Source: Symbiodinium natans | Taxonomy: Eukaryota > Sar > Dinophyceae > Suessiales > Symbiodiniaceae | Direction of reading: 5' to 3' | NCBI GenBank assembly: GCA_905221605.1 | Contig: CAJNDS010000590.1 | Coordinates: forward strand, 44,410-108,409 | Length of the DNA stretch: 64,000 nucleotides | Shown here: positions 51,729 through 63,576 of the stretch, piece after piece | How positions within the stretch are numbered: position 1 is the first letter of the stretch | Layout of the letters: each line of letters opens with the position of its first letter | Position numbers and translations under genes: made by a program | The notes under the pieces: model-generated | The model's database searches: none | Seen by the model: the letters and a program-made list of their open reading frames with translations, nothing else | Told to the model about the DNA's origin: nothing

Positions 51729-52055
51729 AAGAGAGCATCCATGGCCCAGCCATGATGACGTCCATAGTCTAATCCGTTCTGGGAAGAGAGCATCCATGGC
51801 CCAAGCATGATGACGTCCATGGTCTACTCTGTTCTGATGAGAAGAGAGCATCCATGGCTCAAGCATGATGACGTCCATGGTCTACATGTTTTCTGCACTG
51901 CCATGGCCCAACCATGATGACGTCCATAGTCTACTCCGTTCTGGGAAGAGAGCATCCAGGGCCCAAGCATGATGACGTCCATGGTCTATTCTGCTCTGAT
52001 GAGCAGAGAGCATCCATGGCCCAAGCATGATGACGTCCATGGTCTACATCTTCTA
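51729..52055 (+). repeat. Six-copy tandem repeat with 162-bp higher-order unit
   Basis: GATGACGTCC starts at 51754, 51809, 51867, 51916, 51971 and 52029, spacings 55, 58, 49, 55, 58. Copies 1 and 4, 2 and 5, and 3 and 6 share diagnostic variants (for example CCATAGTCT in 1 and 4, TCTGATGAG after 2 and 5). A trimer of 162 bp has therefore duplicated. Each unit has CCATGG and the palindrome GACGTC. Confidence 0.9.
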
Positions 52056-54082
52056 ATCCGTTCCGAGAAGGTTAAACCTTCTGGGCAGAAATGGCTGGAA
52101 GTTCTCGCTTTTAGGCGCACTGGATGGAAGAAAGGCGTCATTTCTCAACACTAAAGGCTGTCACCTAAGTCCTGCATCTCAGGTTTGCTGGTGGGGCCAC
52201 AGTTTTGCGCGGGTCTGTTGTGGACCCGCCAGGGTTTAGGGTTTCGGGTTTAGGGTTTAGGGTTTCGGGTTTCGGGCTTCGGGTTTATTAGGTTTGAAAG
52301 GACTGGCTACTAGCTGGGACAGCTCAAGGAACTCTAACATCGCGATAGTTGCGATTGCTGTTCGGAACATTTTATCTGTGGGTCTTCATGCATATCCTAG
52401 ATATAGGGGTTGGGGTATAGGGTCAAATGATTATGGGCTTCGGGTGTGAATGTTTTGGGGATCGGGTTTAGGAGCTACATGTTTGCACTTCTTCCAAATG
52501 GCCCCAACAAAGTTTACGCCGGCAAGCTTGCCGGTGCCAGGCGTGCTTTGGGTGTTTAGGGTATCCAGGGCCTAGGGCTTGTAGGATGGGGGTTTCGGGA
52601 TTAGGGCTAGTTTGTTCGGGCTTTAGGGTCTCTGGGCTGAAGGGTTGTGGTATTTCCTGGGTGTGTTGTATTAGCGTTCTGCAGGTCAAGGACTGTAGGG
52701 TCTAGCGTCTGCGTGCAGTGCGCAGCTTTTCTATGGTTTATTGTGTTGTGCTGGGGACAATTGTCAATTTCCCTCTTTTTTACCTATGCAGAGATCATCT
52801 CAAAGGGTCTCTTGAGCACAACTAAGTTTAGAGTCTGCTCATCGTTTTCGAGGAGCTGCGCATCACCACCTCCCTGATCAGCGACCGAGACGTGGAGGCG
52901 CATCCGGGCAGACTTGCTTGACGTCCGGCTACATGCCACGAACCCTAAACCCTAGCCCTAAACCCTAAACCCTATTTACGATGCTGTCGTACTAGGCAGC
53001 GCTGGGCTCAGAGCCTGTCAGTGCAGGTATCTGAATACTAATATGCCCCAGGCCGTACTCACTGCTCAAGCCTTCCGAACGTCCGAGCAAAGATTACATC
53101 AGCTTTCTGCTGGTGAAATGTTTCTCCAAGAAGCCCTAAATCCGAAACCCTAAACCCTAAACCCTAAACCCTAGACCCTAAACCCTAAACCCTAGACTTA
53201 AAAACTGGACCATCGTTTGGGGAACCCCGCTCTTCCCTTTGTTAGGGTTCATAAAGCCGAAGAGGGCACCCTTTTTATTCCCACGGTTTCTCTGCCTAGC
53301 TTTACTAGCGGGTTGAGGGCTTATGGGGTCTAAGTTTTAAGGCTCCAAGGGTGAAGGGTTTAGGGTTTAGGGCTCAAGGCTTTTCAGGTTTTCGGGGCGG
53401 CGCTTGACATGAAGAACCTTGGCCGGACAGGATCTTGCTGCCGCACTGGATGGAGATCGCACAGGCTGCCGCCGGAAAGTGAAGTGAGCGCCAGGGCGTT
53501 CATGACCAGGTTCAGAGTCCAGAGTTAGGGTTTAGGGTTTAGGGTGTAGGGTTCGGGTTTGCGGTTCAGGGTTTAGATGTTGCTGGGGCTGTGGGGGGTC
53601 TGGGGTTTAGGGTTTAGGCCTGATTTGGGGGGGGGGGGTTTCCACTAGCAACACATTGGGTTGAGTGTGCTCTGGCCTACAGCCAATGCACACGCACCGG
53701 CTTGAGGGCTTCGCGTTTAGCCCGAAGCCCCCAAACCCCTAACCCTGAACCTCCAAAAACCCTAAACCTTAACCCCTTAACCCCTAAACCCCTAAACCCC
53801 TAAACCCTGAATCCCAAACCCTTAAACCTTAAGCCCCAAACCCCATACCCCAAACCCTAAACCCCAAACCCTAAACCCTAAACCCCAAACCCCTAAACCC
53901 TAAACCCCAAAACCCTGAACCCCAAACCCCAAACCCCAAACCCCAAACCCTAAACCCTAAACCCTTGGACCCCAAGCCCCAAACCCTAAACCCTAACCCC
54001 TAAACCCCTAAACCCCCAAACCGTAAACCCTAGACCCCAAACCCGAAACCCTAAACCCTAAACCCCAAACCCCTCTTGCAAG
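52056..54082. other. Mixed unique and telomere-repeat sequence
   Basis: Short TTTAGGG and TTTCGGG runs near 52230-52290, a G run at about 53627-53638, and a dense CCCTAAA/CCCCAAA mixture at 53740-54070. No gene is called; open frames are short and lack paired splice sites. Confidence 0.5.
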
Positions 54083-57000
54083 GCAACATCAGCATCGAGG
54101 AGCTCCTTTCCTTCATCGAGCGCGGTAGCTCCTCCTTCTTCTCGGCCTCCGCCGTCAAGGAGGGTTTAGGGTGTAGGGTTTAGGGTTTAGGGTTTAGGGC
54201 TAGGGTTTAGGATTTAGGGCTTAGGGTTGAGGGTTGAGGGTTTAGGGTTGAGGGTTGGTGTTGAGGGTTGAGCCGGGTTGAGTGCTGAGGGTTTAGGGTT
54301 TAGGGTTTACGGTTTAGGGTTTAGGGTTTAGGGTTTAGGGTTTAGGGTTTAGACCTCAACCTTACCCTAGGGCTTGCTAGGCTTAGGGCTTCTTCGTAGG
54401 ATTGAATTGAGCCCCTGTGCCTCCTTAAGCCCCTAAGCAACCCCGTAATCTCGTAGATGCTGAAGCCTCAACAGCTCTTCAAGCCCGCTTAGAAGAAGCA
54501 GCCGTTCGGGGCTCAGGCTCTCTTAGGGTTTAGGGTTTAGGGTTTAGGGTTTAGGGTTTAGGGTTTAGGGTTTAGGGTGGTTTCAAGATTGATCCCGAAA
54601 GAGGGACGGTTAACGCGGAACTGGTGTTGTTGGGGCTCCATGTCGGTATACGGGAGGGTAGTGGGATGAGGTCCTTCCTCGTATCCCTACATTTGCAAGG
54701 CAGGACGGGCTCGCACAGTCCCAGCTGGTCGAGGCTAATATAGGGGTCGGAATAATTACTAAGAATATTCCCTAATGCACCCGAAACCCTAACCCCAAAA
54801 CCCCAAACCCTAATCCCTGAACCCTAAGCCCTGAACCCTAAGCCCTAAACCCTACAAACCCTACACGCCAACATAGATCTCCCATTCGTAGGCTGAGGCG
54901 CCAGGTCCATAAAGACTCTAAGCTCTGAACCCGCAACCCTTGCAAGCTCACGTCGGCCTGCGGCCCTCCTACATCCTAAAGTTCTGCCAATATTGTAAGA
55001 ATCCAAAGCCCAAACATACTTAGGCAAGAGTTGAACCTTAAACTTTTTGGTTTCCTTACTTTGTAGGCACAACTGAAGCTGAACCTTTTTTCCCCTTGGT
55101 TGTTGGAGAAGTAAGTAAATGCCTGAGACCTGAGAGATCTTTCATAAGCCAAGAAACCCTGAAACCTTACAATCCTCATCCGCCAGGAGGCTTCTCAGTT
55201 GGAGGACAGCGTCCGCGATCAGGACTGAGCCCGAAACCTTAAACCCTAAACCCCAAACCCCAAACCCCAAACCCTAAACCCTAAACCCTAGACCCTAACA
55301 CCAAACCCTCAACCCTAAATCCGGTGCCTGTTGGGTTTTGGGTTCAGGGATTTTGTCAGGTGATAGGCTTAGTAGCCCACTAGGGTTTAGGGCTTGTAGA
55401 GTGTGGGGTATGAGGAAGCAATACCAACATGAGAGCTTTAGCAGTACTGGGCGTGCGAACTCGGCATTCAAGTCGTACCCAGAGGGCCAGAACGGCCCAG
55501 GCCCTCAATCGGCAGGGTCCTGCAAGCTGTACACAGGGGCAGATAGTTGTTCCTCTTTGGGCACGATGGACGCCGAACCCTGACGTAAACCTGGACCCAA
55601 ATCCTTCAACCCCGCAGCCCTGGACCGATCCTTACCTCCAGTAGCCCCTACCTAAGCGTTTAGGGTTAGGGTTTAGGGCTAGGCTTTAGGGTTTAGGGTT
55701 TAGGGTTTAGGGTTTAGGGTTTAGGGTTTAGCGTTTAGGGTTTAGGGTTTAGGGTTTAGGGTTTAGGGTTTAGGGTTTAGGGTTTAGGGTTTAGGGTTTA
55801 GGGAAGCACACCTTAGGTGTTAGGGCTTGCCGTGTGATGGAATCCAGGAGGTTCCCAAGTCCCGGGACAGCAACCACAGCGACGACGATGACGACACGGA
55901 CGCCTCTGAGAAGAAGGCTGGGTTTGAGGTTTAGGGGTTTTGGGGTGTAGGGTTTAGGGCTTAGGGTTGGGGGTTTAGGGTTAGTGTTTAGGGTTTCGGG
56001 TTTAGGGTTTGAGGTTTCAGGGGTCTCTTTACGGCCTAAGGGTTCGGGCTTAGGGTTTCGGGTCTGTGGTCTTTAGGGTTTGGGGGTTCAGGGTACTTGT
56101 AATGCGAGGTCTGTTGTAGAGTTGGGTGAGGGTGCACGGCCCAATAGCTCCAAGTCCGAGGGGTCCTGGCCAGCGCTGGCGTTTCGTTTGGGATGCAAGA
56201 GGATCTCGACTTGGGTTCACTGTCCTTTGGTTGCGTTTCGTTGCGTTCTGATCTGCGTTGCGAACCCTAAACCGACACCGATAGCCTTAAACCCCTTAGC
56301 CGCTAAATCCTAAACCCTTACCCCGGTAGACCCTGACTCTCCCAAACACTGACATGGTCCCCAAACCCGAACATGGCGCCCAAACCCTAAACGATAAACC
56401 CGAAACCCTCCACCCTAAACCGTAAACCCTAACATGCAGCTTTCACGCCAGGATGCCCAAGGGACAGGGATCTGTGAAGCCACGGTCTAAATGCCTAGGG
56501 TTAAGGGTTTAGGTTTGGGGTTTTAGGGTTTAGGGTTTCGGGTTTAGGGTTTAGGGTTTAGGGTTTGGAGTTTAGGCTTCGGATTGAAGGTTTAGGGACT
56601 GGAAGCCTTTTCGAAAGCATTTGACAACCCTCTACGTTCTACTCAAAACAAAAAGCCCCCATATCACGCGACCCTAGAAAACCTTTTCAAAGAAGGGAAG
56701 CAACCCCTAAACCTATAAACCCTACCCCTTGAACTAAAGCCTAAAGCCCGTAAACCCTAAACACACTGCGCGAAGCTTCCTCAACCCTCAATCCTAAATA
56801 TTAACAAGCAGAACCCCATACCGTGAACCCTATGACTGCTTTTTACAAAAGAATCGTATCCCGGGGGGCCAATTCTTTAGGCGCCGGCAGCAACCCGGAG
56901 ACCGTTTGAGCCCTGGTTGGTTTCGAGGGTTTGGAGCACTTTAGGGGTTTTCGAGTCTTAGGGGTAGGAAACCCTAAACCCTAAACCCTAAACCCTAAAC

Positions 57001-60000
57001 CCTAAACCCTAAACCCTAAACCCTAAACCTTAACCTTGAGGGACTCTGGCGCTTCTAGAGGGATTTTAGGGTTTACGGCTGAGGGTGGTTGTTCGTGGCT
57101 GTAGGTCTGTAGTTGCTTTAGTGCTTCTTGGGATTTTGGAGATTTCTGAGGAATGAGAGGCTTTAAGGTTCTTCTGGGTGGTAAGTGGTTCTAGGGCTTT
57201 GAGGGCTTTGTGGCTCTTAAGGTGTTGTTGTTGCTTAAGGTCCTTTGGGCTTCTGGTGCTTTAGGAGCTTTAGGAGCTTTAGGAGCTTTAGGAGCTTTAG
57301 GGTTTAGGGTTCAGGTTTTTGTTTGGGGTTTTAGGGTTGGGGGTTAGGGGTGGGCGAGTGGGGCTCGGCTCTGAAGGGGTCGCTGATGTGCACCTGGAGG
57401 TCAGTCCTGAAAAGTTAGGGTTCGGGGTGTAGGGTTCAGGGTTTGGGGTTGAGGGTTTAGGGTTTAGGGTTTAGGGACGAGGAAACGTGCGCCCATGAAA
57501 TCGAGGATGGGCCGTTACTTGGACGACATCTTGATCAAGCACAGCTTTAAACCCTAAACACTAAACCCTAAACCCTAGACCCTAGACCCTAAACCCTAAA
57601 AGCAAAGAATTCCCATCAGAAACCAGCCGTGTACTTCTCCTGGCCACAAGTCCCGGCCAGGCTTTGCGGGATTTTGGGGGTTTTAGGGGGCTACAGGGCC
57701 TGTCGCGCTTTAAGGACTTGGGATTTGTGGGGCTTTTGGGGTTTAGGGTTTATAAGGGTGTAGGGTTTAGGGTTCAGGGTTTAGGGTTTATGGTTAGGGT
57801 TTAGGGAAGGGTTTGGGGTTAAAACTTTAAGCATCCGGTAGCAGTATGGCCCTTCTACTTTTGTTGGGGTGCGCGCGAACGAAATGGGCCATCATCTCGA
57901 GAGCTGAGCATGCGACGCGTCTCAACTCCTGACACCTGAAGTCCTCAACTCCTCAACCCTAAACTTTGAACCCTAAGCCCAAAACCCTAAACCCTAAACC
58001 TTTGAAGAATAAACCCTAAACCCTGAGCCCTAAACTCTCACAACAAAAACGACCTTCCCAAGTTATTTGAACTAAGCAGCGGACAAGCCGGGCTTAAGCA
58101 AGTTACTCCAAGGTGGCCCCTCCGCTCCAAGATCGTAAATCATTAGACTGTGAACTTTAAGTTCCAAAACAATAGCTCCCTAAACCCTAAACCCTAAACC
58201 CTAAACCCTAAACCCTAAACCCTAAACCCTAAACCCTAAACCGACTAAGGTCGAATAGCGTCTTGGCCTCCATGCGCGAGCCCTACAACCGCTTCGTCTA
58301 CCGCCCGCTGGCCCCTCCCGTATCAGGCCCGCCCCCTACAAGAGCCATACTTGAGGTTCATGGGTACATATAAGGGGGTTTAGGGTTTAGGGTTCAGGGT
58401 TCAGGGTTTACGGTTTAGGGATTAGGGTATAGGGTTTAGGGTTTAGGGTTAGGGGTTTAGGGTTTAGGGTTAGGGACCCTAAACCCTAAGCCCTAAACCC
58501 TAAACCCTGACTGGCTCGGCCAGGAAGCCTCATCACCATGGGGCCGCTCTCCTCCCGAGAACACCGGGCTCGCAAAGTGAGCCTGAACCAGAGTCGGCCA
58601 AAGGCCGGGTTTGGGGTTTAAGGTTTAGGGTTTAGGGTTTGGGGTTTGGGGTTTAGGGTTTAGGGTTTAGTAATAGGGTTTAGGACTTAGGGTTAATATC
58701 AAGCATACAGGCCGAAGGCCCTACCCTTGAAGTTAAGTGTTCGAGGAATCATGCACGCAATACGATGATCATCCCCTACATGAACCCAAGGATGTTCCAT
58801 GAAGAATTTCGGGGCCCATTCAGTCCACAAGTTGGCAGAGTCTAGCATTTTAAGCTTAGGGTTTAGGGTTTAGGGTTTAGGGTTAAGGGTTTAGGGTTTG
58901 GGGTTTAGGGTTTCGGGGGTTTGGGGCTTCGGTCGTCTCCTGCAAGGGCACCATGAAGATGGTCAACGCCACCTTGCCAGCCCATGAACTTAGAAGCGTG
59001 GCAGGAAAGCTTTGTTGGTCCCAGGAAAGCCCTGCCACCATGGCTTAGGGTTTAGGGTTTAGGGTTTAGGGTTTAGGGCTTAGGGACGAAAAAGTTTTGT
59101 TGGGCAAGGTACTAGACACGAAAGCGCCTGTCGGGTGCGGAGACTTTCCATGAAAAGCCCTCGAGCCCTCCAGCCCTTGAACCTAACCCCAATAAAGTCC
59201 CAAAGCCCTAAGCCCGAATCCACAAGCGTGATTTCCAAAACCGTTCGCAGGAGCCGGCACGGAGGGGAGATGCGCGGAAGAAAGACGGGGAGATCCATAG
59301 GGTTTGGTTGGCTTACGGGGGACTTCTTAGAAGGGAGAATTCAGCAGTCCTATTTTTTAAGAGAGGTTTCGAGGGGTTTAAAGGGGGCTGAAAAGGGGCC
59401 AAACCGGAGCATAAAGGGGCTTGAAGGGCTTAAAAGGGGCTTAAAGGGGCATGAGGGTATGCTTGAGTTGGTTTAGGGCTTCTAAAGATCGGGCTTACTG
59501 ACGGCTTCATGCTTAGGAATGCGCCCCAGCCCTTAGAACCCACATGCGATGTAGGGCTCAGGGATGTTCTGGGTTTTAGGGTTTGGGGTCTAAAGTTTAG
59601 GGTTTAGGGATTTAGGGGCTTAGGGCTTAGGGTTTGGGGAATCGTGTGGGTGGATAAGTCGGGGTGCCACCCTCTCGCGCCTAACCTTTGAGATCCCCTA
59701 ACCCCAGACCTCATGCGGTCATACCAACCAGTAAACACCCCTAGACCCTGAACCCTAACAACCCTAAACCCTAAGCCCTAAAGCAACCCGCAAAGACCGC
59801 CAGGAGCCGCAAAGGCAAGACCCAAGGAAGAAAGACGAGGAGCATGAGGGCCATGTGGGTGTAGGATTCTATATAGGTTTAGGGTTTAGGGTTTAGGGTT
59901 TAGGGTTTAGGGTTTTAGGGTTTAGGGTTTAGGGTTTAGGGTTTAGGGTTTAGGGTTTAGGGTTTAGGGGTACCCCATGCAATATACACCGGAGGAACCC

Positions 60001-61282
60001 CCCCCGCAAAAGGGTACATCTATGGTCGGAGACCCCCATACAGTGGCTGAGGATTGAAGGTTGTCGAATCGTGGTGGTGACAGCAGCAAAAAATTGCTGC
60101 TTTGTGTTTTGGGGTTTTGGGGCCCTTTCGGTACCTTAAACTGCTTGTCTTTCTAGGGCAAAGGACTGTTACTAAGCATTCAACGCAGCAAGTTTTCGGA
60201 ATCGTCCTCTTCATGCTAATCCCCTAAACTCCCTAACCCCAAGCTCTAAGACTCTAAGCCCTTCTGTTGAGTCAGGAGACGAAAGACTCCCAGCAGGGCA
60301 AAGGCGAGGAGAAGACCGCACCAGCTCCTCTGTACACTGGGGGTGCGCATGGCATGTTTGCATCCGCCAGTTGGCTCTGGGGGCATCCGTGGTTGTCTGG
60401 GGCTGGGGCCGTGTCAGGGTTTAGGGTTTAGGGGTTTAGGGGTTTAGGGGTTTAGGGGTTTAGGGGTTTAGGGGTTTAGGGGTTTAGGGGTTTAGGGGTT
60501 TAGGGGTTTAGGGGTTTAGGGGTTTAGGGGTTTAGGGGTTTAGGGGTTTAGGGGTTTAGGGTTTAGGGTTCAGGGTTTAGGGTTTTTGGTTTCGGGTTTA
60601 GGGTTTGGGAGTTTGGGGTTTAGGGTTTGTGGGGTTGGGGGTTTGGGGACTCGGCCTCCCAGCAGGGATATAGAGGGCGAGTTTAGGGTTTAGGGTTTAG
60701 GGTTTAGGGTTTAGGGTTTAGGGCCCCCCCCCCACACCACCCCCCCCCCCATCCTCCAGGCCTAGAAGCCTATAAATCGACCCCTACACCCTATAAACCC
60801 TAAACCCCAATCATTGTCTTACCTTCACATCAAAGCCATACTGGGTCACCCGAACCGAAAGCGGCCCCTGCTGAGCGCCGAAATCCTTGAACAGGTTTAT
60901 AGGGTTTAGGGTTTAGGGTTTAGGGTTTAGGGGTTGAGGGGCCCCAAACTCAAAGTTCCTCTTCTTTGCAAGCCCCTGCCTCACTCGCAGGCAGTGCGTA
61001 TTGGCTGCCGCGGCCCTAGACATTTCCGACGGTGGAACGCACTGCTTGTGGGGTTCAGGGTTCGGGTGTTCTTTTTATAAGCCCTTGGCCCTAAACCCTA
61101 AACCCTAAACCCTAAATCCTAAACCCTCAACCCTAAACCCTAAGCCCTAGGCCCTGGGCCCTAGGCCCTATACACCCCAAAGCCAACACTTCCCACGCTC
61201 GAAGGCGCGGGACTTCGCGCGCGCGAGCGAATCCCCTGCTGCCGCCGCAGTCGGCGCGGGGGTCTCGCCATCGGGCGGCCAG
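54083..61282 (+). CDS. Series of candidate small exons on the plus strand
   Basis: Exon-like blocks, most with AG|G acceptors and GT/GC/GA donors: 54083-54163 (NISIEELLSFIERGSSS), 54457-54510 (AEASTALQARLEEAAVR), 55187-55222 (EASQLEDSVRDQ), 55848-55921 (EVPKSRDSNHSDDDDDTDAS), 57482-57543 (RAPMKSRMGRYLDDILIKH), 58250-58319 (LASMREPYNRFVYRPLAPP), 58524-58576, 58718-58839 (40 codons, includes IIPYMNPRMFHEEFRGPF), 58947-58997, 59804-59858, 60276-60342 (ETKDSQQGKGEEKTAPAP) and 61205-61282. Phases agree between 55848 and 57482 and between 58718 and 58947, but not throughout. Some exons must be missing or more than one gene is present. TTTAGGG arrays occupy the intervals and often begin exactly at the donor (54164, 55922, 58609). 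Acidic and charged composition suggests a coiled or scaffold-like protein; function unknown. Confidence 0.4.
54740..54771 (+). repeat. Dispersed motif AGGGGTCGGAATAATT, copy 2
   Basis: ATAGGGGTCGGAATAATTAC followed by TAAGAATATTCC; GGAATA and TATTCC are complementary. Shares 20 bases at its start with the copy at 61578. Confidence 0.65.
55676..55804 (+). repeat. TTTAGGG array
   Basis: About eighteen units, nearly perfect, with a single GCGTTTAGG variant. Lies between two candidate exons. Confidence 0.95.
60417..60561 (+). repeat. Eight-base telomere-like array (TTTAGGGG)n
   Basis: About seventeen units of TTTAGGGG flanked by normal TTTAGGG units, a length variant of the regional repeat. Confidence 0.95.
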
Positions 61283-63576
61283 GTGCGCATTCTGGAGTCT
61301 AGTCTTTCAAGTTTAGGGTTTAGGGATTTAGGGTTTAGGGTCTAGGGTTCAGGGTTTCTAAGGGTTTAGGGTTCAGGGTTTAGGGTTTAGGGTCCCTAGG
61401 CTTTCGAGTTTAGAAGCTTAGGGGGCCGGCAGATGGTTAGGAGTTTGGGCTCAAGGTCTCAGGGTCTCAGGAGTTTTGGGGGGAACCTCTCGGGGTGCCC
61501 CTTTTGGGGGCTCCTGCCATTGGGATTGTACTATTTTGGGGGGGTATATTTCGGGTACCCCTACTTGTTGAAATCATATAGGGGTCGGAATAATTACCAG
61601 TATAATTCCCTCAGGGGCCCCTTTATAATAATACGATGACCCCCAAAACCCAGTTCTAATTCTTCAGGTTCCGATGTCAGGGTTGGTCCAGGGCAGGCTC
61701 CGGCTCTGGCTTTGCCTGCGAACCTCGCGGCCCAGAAGCCACAAACCCCAAACCCCAAGCCCTAAACCCGAAACCGGAGCTCCTAAATCCAACCCAAGAA
61801 CCTCCCTGACATAAACCAGAACCTTAAACCCTAACCTCCCTAAACTCCCTAAACTCCCCAAACTCCCTAAACTCCTTAAACTCCCTAAGCTCCCTAAAGT
61901 CCCTAAACTCCCTAGCCGGCAAGCTGTCACCAGGGTGCCAGCGGCCGGCCGTGTTCTCCCGACCGTCAAAGCTCCTCCAGCAGCTGGCGCCTCAGGATAT
62001 TGATAGAGAAAATTAGGGTTTCGGGTTTCGGGTTTAGGGTTAGGGTTTAGGGCCGGTTTAGGGTTTACAGACATTGTATAGGGTTTGGGTCCCAATAAGT
62101 TTCGAACGAAAGTTTTGACCGAAAGTTTTGACCGAAAGTTTTGTTTTTTGGAACTATGTTTTTCATTTGGGGGAAGGGGGGGGGAGGCGGGGGGGCAGGG
62201 TGGCAATTTTGGGCTTGTGCTTGGGGAGCAACTTTTGGGCTTTGGGGGCCAGTTTGGGCTTTGGGGAGCCAATTTTGTCCAATTTTGGGCTTTGGGGCTT
62301 GGGCTTTGGAAGCTAGTTTTTGGCTTTGGAAATCAATTTTGGGCTTTAGGAGGCGATTTGGGCTTTGGTTTGCCGGGACCAGGGAAGGCCCCACAGGTTT
62401 AAGTAAATTGAACATTTGGCCTCCCGCTTTGTATTAATTTACTTAAACTCTGTTTGTCAGCTGTTTAGACAAGTATCTTGGAAAATTCAGACTGATACCA
62501 CATACAATTTCTATTTATTTTGTCTTGAGGGTTTAGGGTTGAGGGTTGATGGTTTAGGGTTTAGGGTTAGGTTTAGGGTTGAGGGTTGAGGGTTTAGGGT
62601 TTAGGGTTTAGGGTTTAGGGCTATACAAGCCTTGCAGTATACCTGAACCCCCAAAGTCTGTAAAGAAATTGCCCAAAACCCATACAAAGGGCCATTCTTT
62701 CTTCTTTTACATACTTGGGGGGGGGGGGGGGGCTAAACCCTAAACCCCAAACTATAATGTGATGCAGTGTGCTGTTTTCTGGTGGTAGCGGGGTTGCCAA
62801 AACCTGGAGTCTGGAGCCTCCACTTTGCAAAGGCCGGACCGCCAAACACGGGTGCGTCCAAGCTGCGCCGCCCTAAGAGCGCAGTGGGCGCAGAGTTAGG
62901 GTTTAAGATTTAGAAGTTTTGGTTTACGGAGTTTGGAGTTTAAGCTTTTGAGGTTCAAGAGCTTGGGGTGTATTGAACTTCCGGTTTAGGAGTTGATTGT
63001 TAAAGTTTTGGGTCGTAAGAGTTTACGGTTTCGGGTTTAGGGTATTAGGCCTTATGTGTAGAGGAGGCTATGCACGCAGATTGGCGGCTTGCGTGCTGCG
63101 GGAATGCAGCCGTCAGTTTTTTGGCATGGTGCTTCCGATATGCTGAGGTTTAGGATTTAGGGCTTAGGGTTTAAGGTTTGGGGTTTGGGGTGTGGGATTT
63201 GGTCTGGTTTGCGGGCGTTTTGTAGCAATTACCGAACCAGTAAGGATTTCAATCCTGAAAATTCGATCCGTTCACTACGCATCAGTATGCATCTGAGAAA
63301 AGGTTGCCTTTCGGAATCTGATAGTTCCTGCGGAAAAAGCCTCGCAGGGTTTTTGCAGAATTTAGGGGTTTGTTCCCCCCCAAAGCGAGCCTCTCAAGCA
63401 GCAAACACTTGATGACTTACTTGCAGTTTTGTGTTTCGCTCGAACTCGTCGCACAGTCAAGGAGCTCCTAAACCCCAAACCCCAAACCACCCTAAACCCT
63501 AAGCCCTAAACCCTCAACCCCTTTGCCTCCGAGGCCGCCTGCCACGCAGCAGATGGAGCCAAGTGAACAGCAATGA
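61283..63576. other. Mosaic of telomere-type and other short repeats, no gene
   Basis: Includes an 11-base CTCCCTAAACT array at about 61830-61915, a TTTTGGGCTTTGGGG-type repeat at about 62200-62360, TTTAGGG runs at about 62525-62620 and a G run at about 62717-62732. Bases 62400-62520 are unique and slightly AT-rich. Open frames here follow repeat composition and are not called. Confidence 0.5.
61578..61609 (+). repeat. Dispersed motif AGGGGTCGGAATAATT, copy 3
   Basis: ATAGGGGTCGGAATAATTAC followed by CAGTATAATTCC. Third instance of the motif in the window; the 3' hairpin arm is less perfect than in copy 2. Confidence 0.65.
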
